A stretch of 13,425 nt of DNA from JAWVZB01 sp033722375 (GTDB lineage Bacteria; Actinomycetota; Nitriliruptoria; Nitriliruptorales; Nitriliruptoraceae): positions 1 through 13,425 of the forward strand of contig JAWVZB010000084.1 of the NCBI GenBank assembly GCA_033722375.1, given 5' to 3'. Within the stretch, counting starts at the first letter, position 1, and each line of letters opens with the position of its first letter. Positions 7,392 to 13,425 of this stretch are shown here, in pieces. The notes beneath the pieces are model-generated. The model saw only the letters and a program-made list of their open reading frames with translations. It was not told the DNA's origin and did no database searches. The position numbers were made by a program, and so were the translations under genes.

Positions 7392-8665
7392 GAGCCTGCG
7401 CGGCTGGCATCGGGCTCAGCCGCATCGGCGAGGTCGTCTTTCGTCTGTGGGAGATCGGGCAGCGTCAGCCGGAACCGAGCCCCGTCCTGCTTGGACACGT
7501 GCTCGACCGACGCCCCGATCGTGTCGGCGAGGTGGCGGGCGATCGGCAGCCCCACCCCCATGCCGGCCACGGTGTGGCGTCCGCGGACGAAGCGGTCGAA
7601 GATCCGGTCTTCGATGTCGGGATCGACCCCCGGGCCGTCGTCGTCCACCTCCACCACCGTTGCGCTGCCGTCTCTCCGGGCACTCACGCGACAGCCGCCC
7701 GCGTACTTCAACGCGTTGTCGATGAGCGCCAGCAGGATCCGCCGCAGCGCAGCCGGGTCGCTCGTGACCTCGAGCGAGGGTGGGACGTCGATCTCGATGC
7801 CGTCTGCATCGTCGGTGCTCTCGGCAACCGACGAGACCACGTCATGCAGCCGGAGCTTCTCGGGAGAGGGAGCGGACACCCCAGAGTCGAGCGACGTGAG
7901 CGTCAGGACCTCCTCGATGAGGTAGCGGAGCCGGTTGGTGGCCGTTCCGATCCGGGCGAGGAACGTGCGACGCTCCTCCTCGCTCAGGTCCTCGTCGTGA
8001 TGGGTCAGCGTGCTCGTGAACCCGGACATGATCGCGACGGGGGTGCGCAGCTCGTGCGAGACCCGCTCGATGAAGTCGGACTTCAGGCGCTCCAGCTCCA
8101 CGACCGCTTCGTAGCGGCGTGCGGACTCGATCGCCCCGGCGACGAGCGTGCCGAGCCCTTCGAGGACGTAGAGATCCTCGTCGGTGAACGCGTCGACCTC
8201 GGCCGAGTCGACCTGGAGGAGGCCGATGACGTCCCCGAGGACGATCAGCGGAACCCCGATGTAGCTGCGGATGGTCGCGTTCGACCCGAGATCGGCCACC
8301 GCTCGACTGACCCGGTCGTCCTCCCGGATGTTCGGCGAGTACAGGGGCTCCCCCGACGTGACGATGTGGCCGGACAGCCCCTCGTTCCGGGACAGGCGCA
8401 GCTCCTTGACCTCCTCCGACACCGGCGGGTCGGAGACCACGAGCCGGATGAAGCCACCCTCGACGAGGCAGATCGAGCCACCCTTGAAGTCGACGAGCTT
8501 CCGCATGGCCTGCAGCGCGGTGTCGAGGACCGGCTGGAGCTCGAGAGCAGGGCCGATCTCCCGACTCACCCGGAAGAGAAGCTGCTGCACCTCGAGGAGT
8601 CGTTCGAGGCGCTCCTCGGGGGTCCGCGCGTCGTGAGCGCGAGCAGCGAGCGACCGTTCGGTCAC
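7388..8665 (-). CDS. Soluble GAF-domain sensor histidine kinase
   Basis: A 425-aa two-component kinase without membrane segments, so it should sense a cytoplasmic signal. Order of parts: a helical lead-in (about 14-35), a GAF domain (about 38-185, ending in a signalling helix), HisKA with the H-box FIERVSHELRTP (phospho-acceptor His204), then the ATPase domain. The ATPase domain has an N-box (LIDNALKYA, Asn317), a G1 box (DDDGPGVD, about 341-348) and a G2 box (GMGVGLPIARHLA, about 368-380). All catalytic boxes look intact. The GTG at 8665 is chosen because it has a GAAGG Shine-Dalgarno. The open frame continues upstream to 9040, but that stretch lies antisense to the ABC ATPase gene. No response regulator is adjacent, so the partner is elsewhere. 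It is divergent from the exporter operon, separated by 109 nt, which raises the possibility of shared control. Confidence 0.93.
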   Translation of the reverse strand: MTERSLAARAHDARTPEERLERLLEVQQLLFRVSREIGPALELQPVLDTALQAMRKLVDFKGGSICLVEGGFIRLVVSDPPVSEEVKELRLSRNEGLSGHIVTSGEPLYSPNIREDDRVSRAVADLGSNATIRSYIGVPLIVLGDVIGLLQVDSAEVDAFTDEDLYVLEGLGTLVAGAIESARRYEAVVELERLKSDFIERVSHELRTPVAIMSGFTSTLTHHDEDLSEEERRTFLARIGTATNRLRYLIEEVLTLTSLDSGVSAPSPEKLRLHDVVSSVAESTDDADGIEIDVPPSLEVTSDPAALRRILLALIDNALKYAGGCRVSARRDGSATVVEVDDDGPGVDPDIEDRIFDRFVRGRHTVAGMGVGLPIARHLADTIGASVEHVSKQDGARFRLTLPDLPQTKDDLADAAEPDASRAGS

Positions 8666-8750
8666 GGCCAGCCTTCCCGGTCCGGGGGGATCAGCGTACG
8701 TCCTCCAGGGGCCGTTGCGGCACGTCGGCGGTGCGGGTGCAACACGCGCG

Positions 8751-8770
8751 TATCCTCGGCCGGAGGGAGG
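8751..8770 (+). promoter_or_regulatory. Candidate -10 and strong ribosome-binding site of the ABC operon
   Basis: TATCCT at 8751-8756 fits a -10 hexamer, with no clear -35 at standard distance. GGAGGGAGG at 8762-8770 is a strong Shine-Dalgarno 4 nt before the ATG at 8775. It settles that start over the upstream in-frame ATG at 8715. Confidence 0.45.
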
Positions 8771-8774
8771 ATCG

Positions 8775-9737
8775 ATGTCGGCAGCCATCGAGGTACGGGA
8801 CCTCACGCGCGTGTTCGAGGGCTCGAAGCGACGGGGACGGGAGCGTGACGAAGTCGTCGCGCTCGACCACCTCGACCTCGTCGTCGACGAGGGCCAGGTC
8901 CACGGGCTGCTGGGTCCGAACGGCGCGGGCAAGACCACGCTCGTGAAGATCCTGTCCACCGTGCTCCTGCCGACGGCCGGCAGCGCCTCCGTCCTCGGAC
9001 GCGACGTCGTCCGCGAGACCCGGGCGGTCCGTCCGCTCATCGGGATCGTGTTCGGAGGTGAGCGGGGCCTCTACGGCCGACTGACCGCACTCGACAACCT
9101 GCGCTACTGGGCTGCGCTACACCGCCTGGCGGATGCCGAGGGCCTGCGGCGCGCCCACGAGCTCCTCGACCGCGTCGGGCTGCATGAACGGGCCGACGAC
9201 CGGGTCGAGACCTTCTCCCGCGGCATGATGCAGCGGCTGCATCTCGCGCGGGGACTGGTCGGGGACCCGCCGGTGCTGTTCCTGGACGAGCCGACGACGG
9301 GCCTCGACCCGATCGCGGCGCTCGACTTCCGCCGGCTGGTGGACGAGCTGCGCGGGGAGGGGCGCACGATCCTGCTTACCACGCACGACATGGTCGAGGC
9401 GGAAGCGGTCTGCGACCGGGTCGCGCTGATCGACCGCGGAACACTGTTGGCTGTCGAGGCCCCCCGCACACTCGCCACCTGGATCGCTCGCTACGAACGC
9501 ATCGACGTCGATGGCGCCAGCGAGGAGGTGCTGGCGCAGGTACGCGGACTGCCGGGCGTCAGCGCCGTGAACCGGAGGGAGGACGGCGGGGCCCGCATCG
9601 AGACCGACGCCGACGGGGCCACCCAGCAGGTCCTCCGCACCCTCGTCGACCACGGCATCACGAGCGTCCAGACGTCGCTGCCGAACCTCACCGAGGTGTA
9701 CGTGCATCTGGTGGGCGACCGCGGCCTGGAAGTGTGA
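8775..9737 (+). CDS. ABC exporter ATP-binding protein (DrrA-type)
   Basis: A 320-aa cytoplasmic ATPase that powers the two ABC-2 permeases encoded immediately downstream. Visible motifs are Walker A GPNGAGKT (48-55), signature FSRGMMQRL (147-155, a SRGMM variant of LSGGQ), Walker B VLFLDEP (167-173) and the H-loop His204 in TTHD. The Q-loop region reads VFGGERGLY (92-100), with Gly where the usual Gln sits, a variant I associate with a subset of DrrA/antibiotic-type ATPases. The C-terminal 80 residues form the accessory domain common in this group (DUF4162-like). Such systems usually export drugs, lipids or polyketides; the substrate cannot be inferred here. It is the first gene of a three-gene operon: the next start is 1 nt after its stop. 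Confidence 0.93.
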   Translation: MSAAIEVRDLTRVFEGSKRRGRERDEVVALDHLDLVVDEGQVHGLLGPNGAGKTTLVKILSTVLLPTAGSASVLGRDVVRETRAVRPLIGIVFGGERGLYGRLTALDNLRYWAALHRLADAEGLRRAHELLDRVGLHERADDRVETFSRGMMQRLHLARGLVGDPPVLFLDEPTTGLDPIAALDFRRLVDELRGEGRTILLTTHDMVEAEAVCDRVALIDRGTLLAVEAPRTLATWIARYERIDVDGASEEVLAQVRGLPGVSAVNRREDGGARIETDADGATQQVLRTLVDHGITSVQTSLPNLTEVYVHLVGDRGLEV

Positions 9738-9738
9738 C

Positions 9739-10518
9739 GTGGAGGGCTGGCTGATCCCGTTCCGCGGAGCGATGCGCTTCCAGCTCCGGGCTCTGCGCCG
9801 CACCCCCACCTACCTCATGGTGCTCGTCACCATCCCCTCCTACACGGTGATCTTCCTGGCACTGACCGACCAGGCCGACCGCCCCGACCTGTTCGGCGCG
9901 GCCGTGCTCGCGCCGGTCCTGATCGCCATGTGGGGCGTGGCGATCTGGGTCGCGGGCATGATCGTGCGGGGCGACCGTTTCCTCGGGGTGCTCGAGGCGG
10001 CGATCGCCACGCCCACGCCCTACTCGGTGGTGCTGCTCGCGCGGATCCTGGTCGTCACCCTTGCTGGATGGGTGGCGATGGCCGAGACCTGGCTGACCGC
10101 CTGGATCGGGTTCGGTGTCGTCATCGAGATCCCCCATCCGGTGACGTTCGTGCTGACGGTCGCGCTGACCACGCTGGCGATGGCGGCCACCGCGGTGATC
10201 ATGGCGAGCGCCTTCGTGCTATCGAGGGTCGCGAACACGTTCGCCACCTCCGCGAGCTACCCCTTCTACGTCCTCGGGGGTGTCCTCGTCCCGGTGGCTC
10301 TGCTGCCCGCGTGGGTCCAGCCGCTGTCGCGGCTCGTCTTCCTGTCGTGGAGCAGTGACCTCTTGCGTGACAGCCTGGCGCTCGCGCCCGTGACGAACGT
10401 TGCGGGGCGTCTCGCCGCCATCGCCGTCCTGACCGTTGCCGGGTTCGCGGTCGCCGCCTGGACCCTCGGCAGGGTGCTGCACCACGTTCGGGAGACCGGG
10501 GAGCTGGCCTTCCGATGA
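9739..10518 (+). CDS. ABC-2 type transporter permease, first subunit
   Basis: A 259-aa integral membrane protein with about six hydrophobic segments. A cytoplasmic amphipathic N-terminus (FRGAMRFQLRALRRTP) leads into the first helix, in the manner of ABC-2 permeases. A late segment FYVLGGVLVPVALLPAWVQPLSRLVFLSW matches the typical ABC-2 region before the last helix (hydrophobic stretch, P-W...L...P). The GTG start lies one base after the ATPase stop, and the end overlaps the next permease gene (ATGA). It most likely forms a heterodimeric channel with the following protein, powered by the upstream ATPase. Confidence 0.88.
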   Translation: MEGWLIPFRGAMRFQLRALRRTPTYLMVLVTIPSYTVIFLALTDQADRPDLFGAAVLAPVLIAMWGVAIWVAGMIVRGDRFLGVLEAAIATPTPYSVVLLARILVVTLAGWVAMAETWLTAWIGFGVVIEIPHPVTFVLTVALTTLAMAATAVIMASAFVLSRVANTFATSASYPFYVLGGVLVPVALLPAWVQPLSRLVFLSWSSDLLRDSLALAPVTNVAGRLAAIAVLTVAGFAVAAWTLGRVLHHVRETGELAFR

Positions 10519-11354
10519 CACCGATCACCACGGCCCGCCGTGCCTCTCGCCGCGCCGACCTGCGGGCGACCCTGCGGGTGATCCGGTGGGCCGCCCGAGC
10601 GGGCTGGGAGGACCGCAAGGCGCTGTTCACCTGGCGGAGCTGGACCTTCGGCTGGTTCCTGCGGCTGGTCACCCAGGTCCTGTTCTTCGCGCTGATCGGG
10701 GTGCTGCTGGGCTCCGAAGAACAGGTCCACTGGCTCTTCGTGGGCAACGTGGTCGCGATCGCCGCGCTCGGGACGCTCGCCGTCGGGCCCGACGCCTCCG
10801 AGGAGCGTTACTACGGCACCTTGCCGCTGCTCGTCGCCGCACCGTCGTCCCCGATCCCCGTGCTGACCGGCAAGACGCTGTTGTGGATGGCGGAGGCCTT
10901 CGTCACCTCGGTCCTGGCCTTCGTGTTGCTCGCGCCTCCGCTCGGTCATCCGCTCGTGTTCCCGGACCAGCTCGTGCTCCTCCCCGTCCTGGCGACGGTC
11001 GTCTTCGCCAACTACGCCCTCGGCATCTTCATGGCGTCGCTCGTGTTCCGCGCCGTCCATCTGGGCAACACCGTCTTCAACTTCGTGTTCTGGCTGATGG
11101 CGGCGATCTGTGGGGTCAACGTCGCGGTCGAGTTCTTCCCGGCGGCGATCGAACGACTCGCCTACGTGCTGCCGCTGACCCATGGCCTCCGCGCCATCCG
11201 GGGGGCACTCGGGCAGGCGGACTACGCCATCTGGGCCGAGGCTGGCGCCGAGCTCCTGGTGGGGGCGGCCTGGCTCGCCCTCGCCCTGATGGGCTTCGCG
11301 TGGCTGGCGGAAGGTGGCCGGCGCGACGGGACGCTCGACCACGCACCGGGGTGA
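10515..11354 (+). CDS. ABC-2 type transporter permease, second subunit
   Basis: A 279-aa polytopic membrane protein. It opens with a basic cytoplasmic segment and an amphipathic helix (WEDRKALFTWRSWTFGWFLR), followed by about six hydrophobic spans. ASEERYYGTLPLLVAAP (about 95-111) is the cytoplasmic coupling segment typical of ABC-2 permeases (E-R-x-x-G-T-L-x-x-L). The stretch VLPLTHGLRAIRGAL is the usual pre-terminal motif (P-L-T/x-H-x-L-x-A-x-R). The ATG overlaps the stop of the first permease. It is the last gene of the exporter operon; no strong terminator hairpin was seen in the following 150 nt. Confidence 0.88.
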   Translation: MTPITTARRASRRADLRATLRVIRWAARAGWEDRKALFTWRSWTFGWFLRLVTQVLFFALIGVLLGSEEQVHWLFVGNVVAIAALGTLAVGPDASEERYYGTLPLLVAAPSSPIPVLTGKTLLWMAEAFVTSVLAFVLLAPPLGHPLVFPDQLVLLPVLATVVFANYALGIFMASLVFRAVHLGNTVFNFVFWLMAAICGVNVAVEFFPAAIERLAYVLPLTHGLRAIRGALGQADYAIWAEAGAELLVGAAWLALALMGFAWLAEGGRRDGTLDHAPG

Positions 11355-11501
11355 CCGCCAGAACAGGAAGATCGGGACCTAGATCCCAAGACATCGGGTC
11401 TCCCATCCGCTTCACTGACGGGACGACCGAGCGTGGTGACGCGACCCCGTGGAGTTGGGGGACGGCCGGACCTGGGCAGGCGACCGCGGGAGAGCGGGCA
11501 C

Positions 11502-11930
11502 TTGGCACTCGAACCTGGAACGCACGGCATCGTCAGCGTGGAACCGTTGCGCGTCCGGGAGGAGCACTCCACCGGCGAATGGTCGTGCTCCGTCTGCGGA
11601 GCCATGCACGCGGTCAGGTCGACGTGGGTGCTCACGTTCCGCCCCGACGTCGGTCCCGACCTCCGGTTCATCCTTTGCGAGGACTGCGCCAAGGAACGCC
11701 TGCCGATCCACGCGATCCTCGACCTCGAGAAGCTCGACTCGACGCAGGGCTTCGAGGACCTGGAAGAGCACCTCGAGCTCGTCACGGCACTCCGCGCCGA
11801 TCCCGAGGAGCGCTACTTCCCGATCCGGGACGCCGACCTCCATCGTCTGGCGCAGAAACGGGGGGTCCAGACCGACCACCTGGTGGACGAGCTCGAGGCG
11901 GCCGAGGTCCTGCGACGCCGCAACGGGTAG
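11502..11930 (+). CDS. Uncharacterised protein with paired CxxC (zinc-ribbon-like) motif
   Basis: A small soluble protein with CSVC (29-32) and CEDC (59-62), separated by about 26 residues of strand-like sequence (RSTWVLTFRPDVGPDLRFIL). This is the layout of a zinc ribbon or treble-clef knuckle. After it come an acidic helical stretch (TQGFEDLEEHLELVTALRAD) and a helix-turn-helix-like end (LHRLAQKRGVQTDHLVDELEAAEVL). I do not recognise the family. The start is uncertain: the frame is open from a GTG at 11433, but those codons are Arg/Pro/Gly-rich without a ribosome site. A TTG at 11502 has GGGAGA about 8 nt upstream and is preferred; a GTG at 11538 is also possible. It is convergent with the ZIP-like pseudogene. 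A regulatory role is only a suggestion. Confidence 0.72.
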   Translation: MALEPGTHGIVSVEPLRVREEHSTGEWSCSVCGAMHAVRSTWVLTFRPDVGPDLRFILCEDCAKERLPIHAILDLEKLDSTQGFEDLEEHLELVTALRADPEERYFPIRDADLHRLAQKRGVQTDHLVDELEAAEVLRRRNG

Positions 11931-11997
11931 TCCGCAGGGCGAGCATGCGTGGTCCAGAAAGTCACCGCTTCCGTCGAGAACGTGATCGCCTCGCCGC

Positions 11998-12014
11998 GGG
12001 CGGCGTGTCCGCCC
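11998..12014. terminator. GC-rich hairpin between convergent genes
   Basis: Stem GGGCGG / CCGCCC with a 5-nt loop (CGTGT), between the stop of the CxxC gene (11930) and the stop of the minus-strand membrane gene (12030). It could terminate either transcript. There is no T-tract on either side, so it is only terminator-like. Confidence 0.35.
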
Positions 12015-12029
12015 CGAGCCTCGTTCAGC

Positions 12030-12741
12030 TCAGACGACGAGCAGCAAGGCGGCATAGCCGGCCGCACCGAGTGCGAGCGGCACCCACCTCGACTCTCGAT
12101 CCTCCGGCAACTCCTCCTTGAGCACGTTCATGACGACACCCCCGGCCAGGAACGCGATCAAGAGTCCGAGCGCCGCTTCCGAAACCTCGGCGGCAGCCCC
12201 CACCAACCAGCCGACCACGACGTTGCCCGCGACGAGCCATCGCCCTCGCTGCTGGTAGCGCTCACCGAGATGCTCACGCAGTCCGTGATCGTTCACGAGG
12301 AAGTGAACTGCCATGGCGAACGCGAACAGCCCCAGTGTGGTGAACGAGGCCTGTGCTCGGTCGTGGAGGAGGTAGCCGACGATGGCGTTGTACACCGAGA
12401 ACGATCCGAGGTGGAGCCACCCGGTACGCGTGGAGGCATGAGGCTGGTGCCTCGCGACCAGCTCGAGTCCGTAGAAGACCAACAGACCACCGAGTGCCAT
12501 GATCCAGGCGTGGGCTTCGAGGTAGGCCCACCAACTCCCGGACGTGGCTTCTCGCAGGTGCTCTTGGGCCTCGGCGAGTATCGGGCATCAGGTGCACGAA
12601 GACATAGGCGACGGACACGCCCGAACCCGCCGACAGCGCCCAGCTGCGCGGAACGCCATGCAGCCTCCCGAGCCGCTGGCCGAAGAGGTGCACCGAGGCG
12701 AGGACGATGGACGCCAGCAGCGCCGCGATCTCGGTCGGCAC
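12030..12741 (-). pseudogene. ZIP-like multi-pass membrane protein, interrupted by a one-base frameshift
   Basis: Two minus-strand frames together make one coherent protein. The first, from GTG 12741 (GGGGGG Shine-Dalgarno), encodes MPTEIAALLASIVLASVHLF and continues to VSVAYVFVHLMPD. The second continues as LAEAQEHLREATSG, then helices such as MALGGLLVFYGLELVARH, FAMAVHFLVNDHGLREH and GGVVMNVLKEELPE. The switch lies at about 12578-12581 (plus-strand GAGTATCG). Removing one base there restores a frame of 237 codons including the stop, and 712 nt is one base more than a multiple of three. Reconstructed, it has about seven hydrophobic segments with His/Glu motifs resembling ZIP-type metal transporters, but transport is not demonstrated. 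Either the gene is freshly inactivated or the base is a sequencing error. The intact quality of both halves favours a very recent event or an error. Confidence 0.75.
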
Positions 12742-12766
12742 GATCCCCCCAGTGCAACCTGTCCAC

Positions 12767-12782
12767 GTACCCGCAGCGGGAC
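12767..12782 (-). terminator. Weak hairpin downstream of tRNA-Val
   Basis: CCCG-CAG-CGGG with flanking GT...AC pairing (one bulged A) lies 23 nt past the 3' end of tRNA-Val on the minus strand, before the ZIP-like gene. It is short, with no T-tract, so it is only a weak terminator candidate. Confidence 0.2.
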
Positions 12783-12804
12783 GGGGCGACGCTGTCCGGT
12801 GAAG

Positions 12805-12878
12805 TGGGGTGTGTAGGAATCGAACCTACGACCTCTTGCGTGTCGAGCAAGCGCTCTAGCCGACTGAGCTAACACCCC
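12805..12878 (-). tRNA. tRNA-Val (anticodon GAC)
   Basis: A complete cloverleaf folds on the minus strand: acceptor GGGGTGT/ACACCCC, D-stem GCTC/GAGC, anticodon stem CTTGC/GCAAG, T-stem GTAGG/CCTAC with loop TTCGATT, and discriminator A73. The seven-base anticodon loop is TCGACAC, giving anticodon GAC (Val). Position 33 is C rather than the near-universal T, with T at position 32. CCA is not encoded. It lies 61 nt downstream of tRNA-Cys in the same orientation, so the two are probably one transcript. Confidence 0.93.
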
Positions 12879-12939
12879 GAGGGGGCGCGGACGGTACCCG
12901 CGGCCACACGTTGGCAGCAACCGGGCACCACCGAGCCAG

Positions 12940-13011
12940 AGGCGGGAGCGGGATTCGAACCCGCGCATAAGGGCTTTGCAGGCCCCTGCCTTACCACTTG
13001 GCTATCCCGCC
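12940..13011 (-). tRNA. tRNA-Cys (anticodon GCA)
   Basis: A cloverleaf on the minus strand: acceptor GGCGGGA/TCCCGCC, short D-stem GCC/GGC, anticodon stem GGGGC/GCCCT with loop CTGCAAA (anticodon GCA), T-stem GCGGG/CCCGC with loop TTCGAAT. Discriminator U73 is the known identity base for cysteine tRNA. CCA is not encoded. It is followed by tRNA-Val. A Gly-Cys-Val tRNA group is common in actinobacteria; no tRNA-Gly is seen in the 414 nt upstream. Confidence 0.96.
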
Positions 13012-13014
13012 GAA

Positions 13015-13032
13015 CGGCCGCAGAAGCGGCCG
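13015..13032. other. Perfect 7-bp GC hairpin abutting tRNA-Cys
   Basis: CGGCCGC-AGAA-GCGGCCG is a perfect inverted repeat starting 3 nt before the 5' end of tRNA-Cys on the minus strand. It would sit in the 5' leader of the tRNA precursor or end a transcript arriving from upstream. It has no T-tract, and its function is unknown. Confidence 0.4.
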
Positions 13033-13274
13033 GACCGGCAGCGTACCGAAGCGACTCGATACGCCGACCCGACAGACCTCGCCCGCGGCGCCCCAGACAA
13101 CTCACGGATGGAGCGGGCGATGGTCGCCGCTTGGGGAACCACACTCGGGCCGTCGGCGGCTTGGGAAGCCCACGGGACGCTGTCCTCGTTCGGGTCTCGC
13201 GACCGCGGGATCGCGCGGATGGCGGACAGTGCTGTGCGATATCCGGGGTTATCTACACCGTTGTGACTACACGC

Positions 13275-13280
13275 TTGACA
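13275..13280 (+). promoter_or_regulatory. Candidate -35 element (TTGACA) of the SOS promoter
   Basis: A perfect consensus TTGACA lies 28 nt upstream of the SOS box. The best -10 candidate, TAGTAA at 13303-13308, is 22 nt away, longer than normal, so the exact promoter remains unsure. The -10 candidate abuts the LexA box, a typical repressor arrangement. Confidence 0.4.
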
Positions 13281-13308
13281 TCCAGACGGCCGTTCGGCAC
13301 CGTAGTAA

Positions 13309-13324
13309 TCGAACACACGTTCGA
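13309..13324 (+). promoter_or_regulatory. LexA-binding SOS box
   Basis: TCGAACACACGTTCGA is a perfect inverted repeat of the form TCGAAC-N4-GTTCGA, the operator known for LexA in actinobacteria and close to the Bacillus type. It lies just downstream of a TTGACA box. The controlled gene probably begins at or past the right edge; lexA itself, a neighbouring cell-division inhibitor, or a repair gene are typical targets. Confidence 0.85.
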
Positions 13325-13425
13325 CCGTGATCGTTACTCCGGAGTCGCACCATCTCCACCACCACCCACGCCGCGTCTGGTCACCGTTCGCTGGCCCGCG
13401 AGACCGTTGGTGCCTACCGCGGGGG

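Larger units (their letters stand above)
13033..13425. other. Region without a convincing complete gene; upstream region of a probable SOS gene
   Basis: Open frames here (for example 12976-13266 plus, 13002-13316 minus) overlap the tRNA or have no plausible start and read as noise. The stretch is less GC-biased around 13230-13335, as expected for a promoter. After the SOS box two frames stay open to the edge. One starts at GTG 13327 (MIVTPESHHLHHH), only 2 nt after the box. The other, from 13331, has no ATG/GTG/TTG but reads more protein-like (STTTHAASGHRSLARETVGA), with GGAG 7 nt before an ATC. Neither can be called with confidence. Confidence 0.4.

Noticed and set aside
7499..8848. A 449-codon plus-strand open frame antisense to the histidine kinase
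   Set aside because: Long antisense frames are common in high-GC DNA. Its product is Asp/Arg/Val-rich without domain patterns, while the minus strand encodes a complete kinase.
10266..11342. A 358-codon minus-strand open frame
   Set aside because: Shadow of the second permease: its composition is Gln/Glu/Arg-rich, typical of antisense high-GC frames.
10436..12121. A 561-codon plus-strand open frame over the permease genes
   Set aside because: It is Arg/Pro-rich noise crossing two well-defined genes in another frame, with no ribosome-binding site or recognisable motif.
13250..13258. TTATCTACA, one mismatch from a DnaA box
   Set aside because: A single imperfect copy with no cluster of further boxes and no dnaA/dnaN neighbours; not enough for an origin.
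12976..13330. Open frames of about 96-110 codons on both strands next to tRNA-Cys
   Set aside because: They start inside or against the tRNA gene, lack ribosome sites and have no recognisable features.

Overview
The window is high-GC DNA with dense, often overlapping genes. A perfect Actinobacteria-type SOS (LexA) box, a DtxR/IdeR-type iron box, a putative leaderless start and frequent GTG starts all point to an actinobacterium. I cannot fix the genus. The dimeric E. coli-type isocitrate dehydrogenase argues against lineages that rely on the monomeric enzyme.

Layout. (1) 1-2556, plus strand: the 3' part of an iron(III)-type ABC permease, overlapped by a GT-C-like polytopic membrane protein. 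(2) 2521-2773: a small convergent lipoprotein gene on the minus strand with an IdeR/DtxR-like box just upstream. (3) 2906-5117: three genes joined by 4-nt stop/start overlaps. They encode a small LPKTG-anchored protein, a secreted protein with a WxL-like C-terminal strand motif, and a DUF916-like protein with a C-terminal membrane anchor. Together these match the part list of the csc (WxL) cell-surface clusters of low-GC Gram-positives and are the most interesting locus here. (4) 5222-6532: icd. (5) 6564-7391: a divergent pair of small uncharacterised genes, a tandem-repeat cysteine protein and a 139-aa protein that looks leaderless. (6) 7388-8665, minus: a soluble GAF-histidine kinase with no response regulator beside it. 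(7) 8775-11354, plus: an ATPase and two ABC-2 permeases in a tight operon. (8) 11502-11930: a CxxC...CxxC protein. (9) 12030-12741, minus: a ZIP-like membrane protein split by a one-base frameshift. (10) 12805-13011, minus: tRNA-Cys and tRNA-Val. (11) 13012-13425: no convincing complete gene, but a strong hairpin, a TTGACA box and a perfect SOS box that probably serve a gene running off the right edge.

How they fit together: the left third combines envelope and iron functions (iron permease, iron-box lipoprotein, surface cluster). The middle is core metabolism plus an exporter facing a sensor kinase. The right end is a tRNA pair next to a DNA-damage-inducible promoter. All family calls come from reading sequence and motifs by eye; no database search was run.
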